Positions 1 to 7,701 of a stretch of 28,166 bases of DNA are shown here, piece by piece; within the stretch, counting starts at the first letter, position 1, and each line of letters opens with the position of its first letter. Made by a program: the position numbers and the translations under genes. The notes under the pieces were generated by a model, which was not told the origin of the DNA, made no database searches, and worked only from the letters and a program-made list of their open reading frames with translations. Source of the DNA: Apopatocola sp963628785 (lineage in GTDB: Bacteria; Bacillota; Clostridia; Oscillospirales; Oscillospiraceae). The DNA is taken from NCBI GenBank assembly GCA_963628785.1, contig CAVGGQ010000020.1:1-28166 (forward strand), in the 5' to 3' direction.

Positions 1-14
1 CAATTTTTTCTTCT

Positions 15-43
15 GTCAAGTCCAGCTTTGGGCTTGACTTTTT
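15..43 (+). terminator. Intrinsic terminator of a gene left of the window
   Basis: A 9-bp stem (15-23 with 30-38, one T-G wobble) and a 6-nt loop are followed by five T residues at 39-43. The T-run lies on the plus-strand side only, so it should end a plus-strand transcript that enters from the left. It sits just beyond the 3' end of the converging lacI-type gene. Confidence 0.75.
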
Positions 44-55
44 ATTTGCAGGCTT

Positions 56-1090
56 TTAAATCTCGACCGTAGCCATTTTCGGCGGGGCCGTGCTTTTTCG
101 GATATCCAGCTCCGTGCTGACATGAATTCTGCATGGAGCGCTGCACCGCCGGCGGATCTGCCGATGCAGTATTTCCACGGCCCAACGTCCGATATCGGCG
201 CATGGTACATTGACAGTCGTGAGCGGGGGATCGCTGACGGCGGAAAAGGGAAGACCGTCAAAGCCGATGACGGAAATATCCTCGGGTACGGACAGGCCGT
301 GTTCCTGCAGAGCGCGCATCGCGCCGATGGCAATGCAGTCGTTGTCCGCAAGAAAAGCGGTCGGAAGATCCACTCCGCGATCGAGCATGGCACCGAACGA
401 TTCCCGCGCTCCGTCCATGGTGGGAAAGACCCGGTATACAAGGTTCTCCGAAAACGGGACGGACAGACTCTGCAGCACCTCCTCAAAGGCCGCGCGCCGC
501 GCTCTGTCGTTGCCGGAGGGAAGAGAGTTATAAAGGAATCCGATCTTCCGGTGCCCGAGATCGTAAAGGTATTGCGCTGCCCGGAGAACGGCATCGGTGT
601 TGTTCATCGTGACGACCGAATACGGCAGCCCAGCCATATCGGTATCCACAATGACAAAGGGCTTCCGGATGTCGGAGAAATGCGCCAGATCCTCTCGATC
701 GATTTCCGTGCCGAGCAGAATGATGCCGCAGGTCGAGGGACTTTCCGCAAGTTCCTGAAGATTCAGCACGGAAAAATCGCCGAATGCCGTAACCATCAGA
801 CTGTATCCGTGGCGCCGCCCTTCCTCTCCGGCAGCATCCATGATCTGTGCAACGAAGCCGGGATTGCCGTTTACGAGATACGAATGTTTGCTGTATTTGA
901 GAAAACAGATGTTGCTGCGGGAACGGAGTCCATCCGATTTCTCCGGCGTACGGGGGTGGTAGCCGTTTTCCTGCAGAAGCTTGGCGATGAGCGCACGCTT
1001 TTCTCCGCCGATGCCGGGCTTCCCATTGAGAACGAGAGAGACCGATGTCAGAGACACTCCGGCGGCCTCGGCGATTTCACGCATTTTCAT
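56..1090 (-). CDS. LacI/GalR-family transcriptional regulator
   Basis: A 344-residue one-component repressor of the LacI/GalR family, of normal length. The N-terminus holds the family helix-turn-helix and hinge (residues 3-25, REIAEAAGVSLTSVSLVLNG). The rest is a periplasmic-binding-protein-like sensor domain ending in the usual ISVIGFDGLPFS and LTTVNVP segments. The start at 1090 is chosen because a GGGAG site lies 10 nt upstream; a second ATG two codons in is the alternative. The gene is divergent from the ABC/isomerase operon, so it most probably represses that operon and itself. A CG-centred palindrome lies just upstream of its start and a related site lies near the operon promoter. The effector is unknown; the family usually binds sugars or nucleosides. 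Confidence 0.93.
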   Translation of the reverse strand: MKMREIAEAAGVSLTSVSLVLNGKPGIGGEKRALIAKLLQENGYHPRTPEKSDGLRSRSNICFLKYSKHSYLVNGNPGFVAQIMDAAGEEGRRHGYSLMVTAFGDFSVLNLQELAESPSTCGIILLGTEIDREDLAHFSDIRKPFVIVDTDMAGLPYSVVTMNNTDAVLRAAQYLYDLGHRKIGFLYNSLPSGNDRARRAAFEEVLQSLSVPFSENLVYRVFPTMDGARESFGAMLDRGVDLPTAFLADNDCIAIGAMRALQEHGLSVPEDISVIGFDGLPFSAVSDPPLTTVNVPCADIGRWAVEILHRQIRRRCSAPCRIHVSTELDIRKSTAPPKMATVEI

Positions 1091-1107
1091 ATAAAGCGAT
1101 CTCCCAA

Positions 1108-1121
1108 AAACGTTTAGTAAA
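1108..1121. promoter_or_regulatory. Putative LacI-family operator O1
   Basis: The perfect 8-bp palindrome AAACGTTT (1108-1115) has the central CG typical of LacI-family operators. It extends into CGTTTAGTAAA (1111-1121), which recurs inverted at 1385-1395. The site lies between the proposed lacI-type promoter and that gene's start, a position suited to autorepression. Confidence 0.6.
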
Positions 1122-1141
1122 TTGTTATTTTCGGCAAATCG

Positions 1142-1170
1142 ATTTTACTGAATTTTTAGGGAAAAGTAAA
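1142..1170 (-). promoter_or_regulatory. Probable promoter of the lacI-type gene
   Basis: On the minus strand, TTTACT (1170-1165) is separated by 17 bp from TAAAAT (1147-1142). Transcription would start near 1135, so operator O1 would fall within the first 30 transcribed bases. Confidence 0.5.
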
Positions 1171-1324
1171 GACACAATCCATCTAAAAAAACCGTCTGCA
1201 ACTTGGACATAATTCCCAATTACCCGGGGCTGGCAGTCAACGCGCAAGGAGAAATTTGCGCGATTCCTATAGCAATTAGTCAAAATGACAAAAAACTCGA
1301 AACTTTTTTGTTCATTGTACCGCG

Positions 1325-1353
1325 TTGACACCTACGGCGAAAAAAAGTATCAT
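1325..1353 (+). promoter_or_regulatory. Promoter of the ABC transporter/isomerase operon
   Basis: A consensus -35 box TTGACA (1325-1330) is separated by 17 bp from TATCAT (1348-1353). The expected start is near 1360, giving a leader of about 78 nt before the lipoprotein gene. No other strong promoter is seen in the 347-bp divergent gap. Confidence 0.8.
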
Positions 1354-1384
1354 AAAGGAGCTGTAAGCGGAGGAATTCTGCGGT

Positions 1385-1395
1385 TTTACTAAACG
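1385..1395. promoter_or_regulatory. Putative LacI-family operator O2
   Basis: TTTACTAAACG is the exact reverse complement of 1111-1121 in operator O1. It lies about 25-35 bp downstream of the predicted operon start, so bound repressor could act as a roadblock. The two sites are about 280 bp apart, which would permit looping. The palindrome around this CG is less perfect than at O1. Confidence 0.5.
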
Positions 1396-1437
1396 CTCAC
1401 ACCTCTGAAATTCAGCAAAAGAATAGGAGGAAGATAC

Positions 1438-2628
1438 ATGAAAAAAGTAATGGCACTTGTCCTTGCGCTTGTCATGGTGTTTGCGCTGTGCGCCTGCGGC
1501 TCTGCCGCGGAAACCGCAACGGAAACCACCACGACGGAAACGACCGCGACGGAAGCCACAACGGAAACCACTGCGGAGACCGAAACCGCAGCGGACGGAG
1601 AGCTTCCCTACACGGGACATACGCTGTATGTCGCTAACTGGCAGGGCTACAACTCTGACGAGGATTACTGCGAGAAGGCGTTTGAGGACATGACGGGTGC
1701 TCAGGTCGAGCACGTCTACTTCAACTCTTACGATGAGCTGATGACGACCCTCATGACCGGCGGCAACAAGACCATCGACGCGGTTGTTCTTTCCAACAAC
1801 TACACGCAATGGTTCCATGACGAAGCCCTGATTGCCAATGTCGATCCCGCGAAGATCCCCAACTACGAGGATGTGGCCGATGTCTACAAGGATCTCAGCC
1901 CTTACGCCGTCGATGAAGAAGGCAATGTCTTTGCGTTCCCCTGGTGCAACGGCACCTCTTCTCTGGCCTACAACCCCGATAAGGTCGACTTTGAGCTTGA
2001 GCATTGGTCCGACCTTCTCGATCCTTCGCTGAAGGGCCATGTCATGGTTCTTGACGGCGACGGCGACGACTGGGTCATCGGCTGTCTGCTGGCAGGTGAG
2101 GACTCCGACGATATCGAAAATGCCGATATCGAGAAAGTGCGCGCCGCTCTTACCGAACTCAAGGGACAGCTTCTCGGCTTCTGGACCTCCAACGACGAGC
2201 AGACCATTCCCTGGCTCGCCGGTGACTTCTGGGCCGGAGAAATCTGGTCCGGCCCCTACAGCCAGCTCATCAACGATCCCACCACGAACATCAAACTCGT
2301 GCACCCCACCGAAGGCACGGTCGGCTATGTTGACTACTGGGCCGTTGTCGAGGGTACGGACGAGTACGACCTCGCCTGCGAGTGGATTAACTGGATCGAG
2401 AGCGAAGAGCAGCAGACCGCCATGGCTACCGGCGTGAGCGAAAAGTACCCCGGCGACTACTACACCTACACCCCGGTCAACGCCAAGGCCATTGATTCTC
2501 TTACGGACGAGCAGAAGGTCGCCCTCGAGCTTGACCCGATGCCCACCTGCATCAAGCTTCTGCCTTATATTGCCGATCCTGACGTTAAGGACGCCTGGAC
2601 GGATCTTTATCAGGAATTCGTCGGTTAA
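1438..2628 (+). CDS. ABC transporter substrate-binding lipoprotein, spermidine/putrescine (PotD) type
   Basis: A 396-residue extracellular solute receptor. A signal peptide with a lipobox (L-C-A-C, lipid on Cys20) anchors it to the membrane. A Thr/Glu/Ala-rich linker (about residues 25-52) leads into a PotD/SBP_bac_8-like bilobed domain starting near LYVANWQGYNSDED. AGGAGGAA precedes the ATG. It opens an operon with two permeases and an ATPase of the same transporter class. That class carries polyamines but also many other small compounds. The neighbours are sugar or nucleoside enzymes, so I do not call it a polyamine transporter. The linker DNA (about 1509-1590) consists of degenerate ACGGAAACC-like repeats. 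An intrinsic terminator directly behind the gene should make this message more abundant than those downstream. Confidence 0.88.
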   Translation: MKKVMALVLALVMVFALCACGSAAETATETTTTETTATEATTETTAETETAADGELPYTGHTLYVANWQGYNSDEDYCEKAFEDMTGAQVEHVYFNSYDELMTTLMTGGNKTIDAVVLSNNYTQWFHDEALIANVDPAKIPNYEDVADVYKDLSPYAVDEEGNVFAFPWCNGTSSLAYNPDKVDFELEHWSDLLDPSLKGHVMVLDGDGDDWVIGCLLAGEDSDDIENADIEKVRAALTELKGQLLGFWTSNDEQTIPWLAGDFWAGEIWSGPYSQLINDPTTNIKLVHPTEGTVGYVDYWAVVEGTDEYDLACEWINWIESEEQQTAMATGVSEKYPGDYYTYTPVNAKAIDSLTDEQKVALELDPMPTCIKLLPYIADPDVKDAWTDLYQEFVG

Positions 2629-2660
2629 ACTCCGATCGTATCGATACCCATCCAACGACA

Positions 2661-2699
2661 GAATGCCGCCGGAACCCCTTTCGGCGGCATTCCTTTTTT
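2661..2699 (+). terminator. Intra-operon terminator after the binding-protein gene
   Basis: A perfect 11-bp stem (2661-2671 with 2682-2692) is followed by C and six T residues (2694-2699). It lies in the 89-bp gap before the first permease, where no new promoter is evident. Partial read-through would give excess binding protein over membrane components. Confidence 0.85.
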
Positions 2700-2717
2700 A
2701 AAGAGGGGCGGTAATTT

Positions 2718-3596
2718 ATGAAAAAGAAAAAAACTCAGTTTCGTACCGGGGCGCTTTGGACGGCACCGAGCGTCATTCTCCTGCTGTGCCTGACGATCCT
2801 GCCTCTTCTGATGCTTCTCGTGTTCAGCTTTATGAACCGCAACATATTTGCGGGACAGGCCTGGCCGGGCTGGACGCTGCGCAACATTACGCGCATGTTC
2901 TCTTCCGCCACGTTCTGGCGGCTGATGGGGAAATCGCTTCTTACGGCGGGCGAGGTTACGCTCATATGCATTGTTGCGGCCTACCCTGCGGCGTGGGCCA
3001 TTGCGAAAATCATCAAGCCGCAGCACCGCAGCACGTTTATGATGGTGGTCATCCTTCCGTTTTTCACTTCGCAGCTGCTGCTTATTTACGCCATGATGAA
3101 TCTGATCCAGACCGGCGGCCTGCTTCTTACGGCTTTGGATGCCATCGGGATCCACGGCGTAAAAACATGGCTTTATACGAACAAAGCCACGGTGCTCATT
3201 CTGACATATGAGTATCTTCCGTACATGATTTTGTGCTTATATTCCTCGCTGGAAGGAATCAACGATAATATCATTCAGGCTTCCCTGATCCTCGGCGCCA
3301 GCAAAATGAAAACCTTTACGAACATAGTCTTTCCCATGAGCGTGCCGGGACTTCTCTCCGGCATCCTGCTCGTGTTTGTCCCTGTGGCCGGCAGCTTTGT
3401 TGAGCCGGGTCTCGTCGGCGGAGCCGGCGGATCCATGGTCGGCAGCATGATCGACACGCAGTATTCCGGTTCTCTGAATATGGGGTACGGCGCGGCGCTT
3501 TCTTGCGCGCTGCTCATCATCCTCAGCCTCATTATGGCCATCACGCGCATTGCCGCAAACCGCGCGCAGAAAGCGATCGGAGGTGATCTGGCATGA
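2718..3596 (+). CDS. ABC transporter permease, PotB type
   Basis: A 292-residue inner-membrane permease subunit. The first hydrophobic helix is near residues 15-37, followed by an extracytoplasmic segment and further helices. The cytoplasmic coupling motif of binding-protein-dependent permeases is visible as ASLILGASKMKTFTNIVFPMSVPG in the second half (EAA-like loop that contacts the ATPase). Length is normal for PotB-like proteins. A GAGGGGCGG ribosome site precedes the ATG. The last four bases overlap the start of the second permease gene, so the two are translationally coupled. Confidence 0.9.
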   Translation: MKKKKTQFRTGALWTAPSVILLLCLTILPLLMLLVFSFMNRNIFAGQAWPGWTLRNITRMFSSATFWRLMGKSLLTAGEVTLICIVAAYPAAWAIAKIIKPQHRSTFMMVVILPFFTSQLLLIYAMMNLIQTGGLLLTALDAIGIHGVKTWLYTNKATVLILTYEYLPYMILCLYSSLEGINDNIIQASLILGASKMKTFTNIVFPMSVPGLLSGILLVFVPVAGSFVEPGLVGGAGGSMVGSMIDTQYSGSLNMGYGAALSCALLIILSLIMAITRIAANRAQKAIGGDLA

Positions 3597-4414
3597 CAAG
3601 CAAAGCGTTTCGCCGTACGATGATGGTATGCCTCTGGATCGTTCTGGCTTTCATGTATATCCCGATTATTGCCATTATCGGCATGTCCTTCAACAAGACG
3701 GCCTATGGCATGTTCCCGTATGTCTTCACGACCGACTGGTATAAGACCCTATTCACAACGAGCAACCTGCTTCCCGCCTGCATCCGCAGTCTGAAGTTCG
3801 CTCTGATCGTCACGCTGGCCGCCGTGGTTATCGGTACGCTCTGCTCCTACGGACTGCAGTACTATTCTCCGAAGTGGGCGGCGAGATTCAATTTTGTTCT
3901 TCAGCTTCCGATCATCATTCCGTGGCTCGTGACGTCAATCTCCCTGCTGCTGATGTTCTCCTTCATCGGATCCGGACGAAGCATGTTCACCATGTTTCTC
4001 GGCAACCTGATCGTTGTCCTGCCGTATGTTGTCCTGCTGGTCAACGGGCGATTTCAGGATATGGACCGCTCGCCTGAGGCAGCGGCCCGCCTGCTCGGTG
4101 CAAGCCCCGCGCGTGTGTTCTTCGACATTACGCTTCCCGCCATCACGCCCGGTATCCTGGCCGGCGGCATCATGGCGATGATCATGTGCTTCAATAACTT
4201 TGTCGTTCAGTACTACCTGATCCCCGTCGGATCCAACACCCTTCCGACGCTGGTCTTTACCCGTATCCGCAGCGAATATCAGGCAGACCTGAACGCACTT
4301 TCGGCCATTATCGTTCTGATCGCGGTCATTATCGTGATCGTGTTCTCACGGCTGGGATTTTCCGCGGGAAGCCTCTTCGGTATGTCTGGCGGCGCAAAGA
4401 AGAAAGGAGAATAA
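3593..4414 (+). CDS. ABC transporter permease, PotC type
   Basis: A 273-residue second permease subunit, partner of the preceding gene. It starts with a membrane helix (about residues 11-31), and carries the coupling loop EAARLLGASPARVFFDITLPAITPG in the second half. The GG..(A/S)MSFNK segment after helix 1 is usual for PotC-like proteins. The ATG at 3593 overlaps the previous stop (ATGA) and the ATPase gene follows after three bases. Together with it and the lipoprotein it should form one importer. The substrate cannot be inferred from this subunit. Confidence 0.9.
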   Translation: MTSKAFRRTMMVCLWIVLAFMYIPIIAIIGMSFNKTAYGMFPYVFTTDWYKTLFTTSNLLPACIRSLKFALIVTLAAVVIGTLCSYGLQYYSPKWAARFNFVLQLPIIIPWLVTSISLLLMFSFIGSGRSMFTMFLGNLIVVLPYVVLLVNGRFQDMDRSPEAAARLLGASPARVFFDITLPAITPGILAGGIMAMIMCFNNFVVQYYLIPVGSNTLPTLVFTRIRSEYQADLNALSAIIVLIAVIIVIVFSRLGFSAGSLFGMSGGAKKKGE

Positions 4415-4417
4415 CCG

Positions 4418-5473
4418 ATGGCGAATCTTTCGGTAAAAGGATTAAAAAAGAGCTTTGGCGACCATGAGGTACTCAAGGGTGTCAGCTTTGATGTAAAAAG
4501 CGGTGACTTTCTATCGCTTCTCGGCCCGTCGGGGTGCGGCAAGACGACGATCCTCCGCATCATTTGCGGACTGGAAACCGCCGATGAAGGCGAGGTGCTG
4601 GTAGACAACGCCGATGTCACGAAAGTACGCCCCGAAAAGCGCAACATCGGACTCGTTTTCCAGAACTACGCGCTTTTCCCGTCGATGAACGTCGCGAAAA
4701 ACGTCGGCTACGGCCTCAAAATGCACAAGGTCCCGCAGCCCGAAATCGACGAACGCGTAAACGAGGCGCTCGAGCTCGTAAAGCTCGGCGGCTACAATAC
4801 GCGCCGCGTAACGCAGCTCTCCGGCGGCGAACAGCAGCGCGTGGCACTCGCACGCGCTCTTGTGACGAAGCCGAACATTCTCCTCCTCGATGAGCCGCTC
4901 TCGGCACTGGACCGCAAGGTGCGCGCGGAAATGCAGTACGAGATCCGCAATCTGCAGCGGCAGATCGGAACGACGACCGTGTTTGTCACGCACGACCAGG
5001 AGGAAGCACTCACCATGTCCGACCAGATCATCCTCCTGCACGACGGTCAGATTGAACAACAGGGCGATCCGTTCACCATCTACAGTCAGCCTGCCTCTGT
5101 TTTCGCGTCCGACTTCCTGGGCAAGGCGAATCTTCTCACCGGTGTGCTCGCGTGCGAGAACGGCGCATGGTTTGTGTGCGGCGAAAATGTCCGCATTCCC
5201 GTGAACCACATCGGCGGCCGCGAAGGCGATACGGTCAAGGCGGCGGTTCGCGGTGAATATTTTGAGTTCTGCACGCCCGAGTCGGAGGGAGCCAACCCGT
5301 TCCATCTCGAAAAGAAGATCTTCACCGGCCTTTCCTGGAAGCTCATCGGAACGCTGGGAACTCAGCCGCTCGATATCTCCGCCCTCGGCATGTACGCCGG
5401 GAGCCTCTCGGAGGGGGACGATCTCTTCGTGCGTATCCGTCCGGAAAACGTTGTGTATTACAATAATAACTGA
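4418..5473 (+). CDS. ABC transporter ATP-binding protein, PotA type
   Basis: A 351-residue ATPase that powers the importer. Walker A is GPSGCGKTT (about residues 37-45), the Q-loop is VFQNYALFP, the ABC signature is LSGGEQQRVALARAL, Walker B is ILLLDEPLSALD and the switch histidine is in FVTHDQEEAL. A C-terminal TOBE-like region (about 240-351) completes the PotA/MalK-like architecture; it ends with IRPENV, common in this class. AAGGAG precedes the start by 7-8 bases. The gene directly follows the permeases and is 15 bp before the isomerase gene, so importer and catabolic enzymes are one transcription unit. Confidence 0.93.
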   Translation: MANLSVKGLKKSFGDHEVLKGVSFDVKSGDFLSLLGPSGCGKTTILRIICGLETADEGEVLVDNADVTKVRPEKRNIGLVFQNYALFPSMNVAKNVGYGLKMHKVPQPEIDERVNEALELVKLGGYNTRRVTQLSGGEQQRVALARALVTKPNILLLDEPLSALDRKVRAEMQYEIRNLQRQIGTTTVFVTHDQEEALTMSDQIILLHDGQIEQQGDPFTIYSQPASVFASDFLGKANLLTGVLACENGAWFVCGENVRIPVNHIGGREGDTVKAAVRGEYFEFCTPESEGANPFHLEKKIFTGLSWKLIGTLGTQPLDISALGMYAGSLSEGDDLFVRIRPENVVYYNNN

Positions 5474-5488
5474 GAAAGGACTTACGGC

Positions 5489-6703
5489 ATGCTGAATCAA
5501 TATGAAGCCGCCCGGGAGATCTATGCCGGCTGGGGCGTTGACACGGAGGAAGCCCTGCGGAAAATGGATACGATCCCCGTGTCGATCAACTGTTGGCAGT
5601 TGGACGATTTGACCGGGTTTGAAGATTTTGACGCCGAGCTCACCGGCGGTATCGCGGCCACCGGAAACGCGCCGGGAAAGCCGAAAAACGTAGAGGAATA
5701 TTTTTCCTCCCTTGATAAAATGCTCTCACTTGTCCCCGGCGCCAAGCATCTCGCACTGCATGCGGTCTATCCGCTCACGGGCGGCGTGAAGATCCCTCGC
5801 AACGAGATCCGCCCGGAGCATTTTGCAGGATGGGTGGATTATGCCAAAGAGAAGGGCATCGGGCTCGATTTCAATCCGACCTACTTCTCTCATCCAATGC
5901 TCCGTGACAACTGGACGCTGTCGAGCCCGGAAAAGGAAGTGCGCGATTTCTGGGTGCAGCACGGCATCGCCTGCCGGAAGATCGGAGAATATTTCGGCAA
6001 AGAGCTGGGGGAGACGTGCATCACCAACCACTGGATTCCGGACGGTTCGAAGGATACCCGCGTCAACACGCTCGGACCGCGTGAGCGCCTCGTGGAGTCG
6101 CTCGACCGCATCTTTGCCGAGCCGATCGACCCGAAGTACAATAAGGATTCCATCGAAGGAAAGGTATTCGGACTCGGCGTCGAGAGCTATACCGTCGGCT
6201 CCCACGAGTTCTACACAAACTATGCTCTTACCACCGGCAAGGCAATGGTATGTATGGATACCGGCCACTACCATCCCACCGAAAGTGTTGCGGCGAAGCT
6301 CTCCTCCTACTTCGTATTCGGCTGTGAGATCATGACGCACCTCTCTCGCGCCGTGCGCTGGGACAGCGACCATGTCGCGACGGTGTCGGACGATACAGTC
6401 GCCATCATGCAGGAGATCAAACGCTGCAATGCATTTGATAAGGTGCATCTCGGCCTCGACTTCTTCGACGCGAGCATCGACCGCGTGAGCGCATCTGTGA
6501 TCGGCGCGCGCAGCGTGAAAAAGGCACTCCTCATCGCCTTGCTCGAGCCGACCGAAAAGCTGACGGAAGCCGAACAGGACAATAACTATACGCGCCGTCT
6601 CGCCCTGCTTGAGGAATTTAAAATGCTGCCGGCGGGCATCGTCTTTGACGAGTACTGCCGCCGCCACGATGTGCCCGGTGCGGATTGGGCTGCAAAGCTA
6701 TGA
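5489..6703 (+). CDS. rhaA: L-rhamnose isomerase family protein
   Basis: A 404-residue cytoplasmic aldose-ketose isomerase closely resembling RhaA over its full length (the E. coli enzyme is slightly longer, 419 residues as I recall). RhaA hallmarks are visible: INCWQ and DLTGFE near the N-terminus, TGGIAATGN, GLDFNPTYFSHP, WIPDG.KD, GVESYTVGSHEFY (metal-ligand Glu near residue 232), CMDTGHYHPTE, RAVRWDSDHV and LGLDFFDASIDR. RhaA makes L-rhamnulose from L-rhamnose using a divalent metal; characterised members of the family also act on other aldoses such as D-allose. No rhamnulokinase or rhamnulose-1-phosphate aldolase is present nearby, so the physiological sugar may differ from rhamnose. AGAAAGGAC precedes the ATG. 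Its stop overlaps the nucleoside hydrolase start (ATGA). Confidence 0.9.
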   Translation: MLNQYEAAREIYAGWGVDTEEALRKMDTIPVSINCWQLDDLTGFEDFDAELTGGIAATGNAPGKPKNVEEYFSSLDKMLSLVPGAKHLALHAVYPLTGGVKIPRNEIRPEHFAGWVDYAKEKGIGLDFNPTYFSHPMLRDNWTLSSPEKEVRDFWVQHGIACRKIGEYFGKELGETCITNHWIPDGSKDTRVNTLGPRERLVESLDRIFAEPIDPKYNKDSIEGKVFGLGVESYTVGSHEFYTNYALTTGKAMVCMDTGHYHPTESVAAKLSSYFVFGCEIMTHLSRAVRWDSDHVATVSDDTVAIMQEIKRCNAFDKVHLGLDFFDASIDRVSASVIGARSVKKALLIALLEPTEKLTEAEQDNNYTRRLALLEEFKMLPAGIVFDEYCRRHDVPGADWAAKL

Positions 6704-7644
6704 ACAGGCGGCGCTTTATCCTGGACACGGACACGGGCTCGGACGACGCATGGGCAATCGTTGAGGCTCTCTGCGCCCGCGAGATTGGCTGCATCGAAGC
6801 CATAACGACCGTTTGCGGGAATTTTCCGCTCGATCTGTGCACGAAAAACGCGATCCTCGCCGAGGACGCGGCGGAACAGGATCTTCCGCCGGTCTACCGC
6901 GGAGCCGAACATCCGCTCATGTCCCATAAGGGCTTTGCCGCTTACCACGTTCACGGAGCGGACGGCCTCGGTGGGCTTAACCTTTCCGACCCCGTACGGC
7001 ATGCCGAGGAAAAGCATGCCGTGCAGGCCATCATCGACCTCGTGCGGGAAAATCCCGGCGAGATGGAGATCATCACAATCGGCCCTTTGACGAACATCGC
7101 TCTTGCAATCTCGCTCGCGCCGGATATCGCAAAAAAGATCCGGAAGCTCTGGATCCTCGGCGGAAGCGGCGGCATTACCGGTAACCTGACGGAGTATGCG
7201 GAGTACAACGTCGGCTCCGATCCCGAGGCGGCGGAGATCGTTCTGCAGTCCGGGGCGAACCTGCTTTTCATCACACTCGATACCACGCGCGGTGCGACCG
7301 AGATCAGCCCGGACGAGGTGGAGTGCCTGCTGGCTTGCCCCTCTCCGGCGGGACGCTTCTGCGCCCTCGCCACGCGCGATCTCCGTAAGTATTATCATGA
7401 CCTGCGCGGCGACGAAACCTACGGCGTCATTGACAGCCTTGCCGTGACCACGGCACTGTATCCCGAAATTATCACCGAGATCTTCCCGGCCAAATGCAGC
7501 GTTGAGCTTCACGACACCGTGCGGCGCGGGTATTTTCACTTTGACCCAAAAGCATCACCGTTGGAGTGCAACGCCGAGCTCTGCGTGACTGTGGACGCCG
7601 ACCGTTACAAGCAATATATGTATCGGCTCCTCGGAGCCGTATAA
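6700..7644 (+). CDS. Nucleoside hydrolase (IU-nucleoside hydrolase family)
   Basis: A 314-residue cytoplasmic hydrolase of the inosine-uridine-preferring family, which breaks the N-glycosidic bond of ribonucleosides to give base and ribose. The Ca2+-binding N-terminal motif DTDTGSDDA (residues 8-16) matches the family DxDxxxDD signature. Further conserved pieces are VHGADGLGGL, TIGPLTNIALA, LGGSGG, YNVGSDPEAAEIVLQSG and the late VIDSLAV aspartate. The ATG at 6700 overlaps the isomerase stop by ATGA; an upstream TTG five codons earlier is not needed. Specificity within the family cannot be assigned by eye. In this operon it could release the sugar that the isomerase uses. Confidence 0.88.
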   Translation: MNRRRFILDTDTGSDDAWAIVEALCAREIGCIEAITTVCGNFPLDLCTKNAILAEDAAEQDLPPVYRGAEHPLMSHKGFAAYHVHGADGLGGLNLSDPVRHAEEKHAVQAIIDLVRENPGEMEIITIGPLTNIALAISLAPDIAKKIRKLWILGGSGGITGNLTEYAEYNVGSDPEAAEIVLQSGANLLFITLDTTRGATEISPDEVECLLACPSPAGRFCALATRDLRKYYHDLRGDETYGVIDSLAVTTALYPEIITEIFPAKCSVELHDTVRRGYFHFDPKASPLECNAELCVTVDADRYKQYMYRLLGAV

Positions 7645-7652
7645 GATCCTCG

Positions 7653-7682
7653 TGCCCCGTTTCATTCATTTGAAACGGGGCA
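7653..7682. other. Intercistronic hairpin without a T-run
   Basis: A perfect 12-bp inverted repeat (7653-7664 and 7671-7682) with a 6-nt loop lies between the nucleoside hydrolase and dehydrogenase genes. It is followed by TTACGGG rather than a U-tract. It is therefore more likely an mRNA processing or stability element, or a weak attenuator, than a full terminator. Confidence 0.6.
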
Positions 7683-7701
7683 TTACGGGAAAGGAGAACA
7701 G

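Noticed and set aside
122..1117. 331-residue plus-strand open frame over the lacI-type gene
   Set aside because: The opposite strand encodes a complete LacI-family protein with start site and operator; the plus-strand frame has no recognisable domain and is a codon-bias shadow.
1312..2655. 447-residue minus-strand open frame over the binding-protein gene
   Set aside because: Antisense to a clear lipoprotein with signal peptide, and it has low-complexity Arg/Gly/Val sequence of no family.
1438..5473. Calling the importer potABCD (spermidine/putrescine)
   Set aside because: Subunit class alone does not fix the substrate, and the operon context points to sugars or nucleosides.
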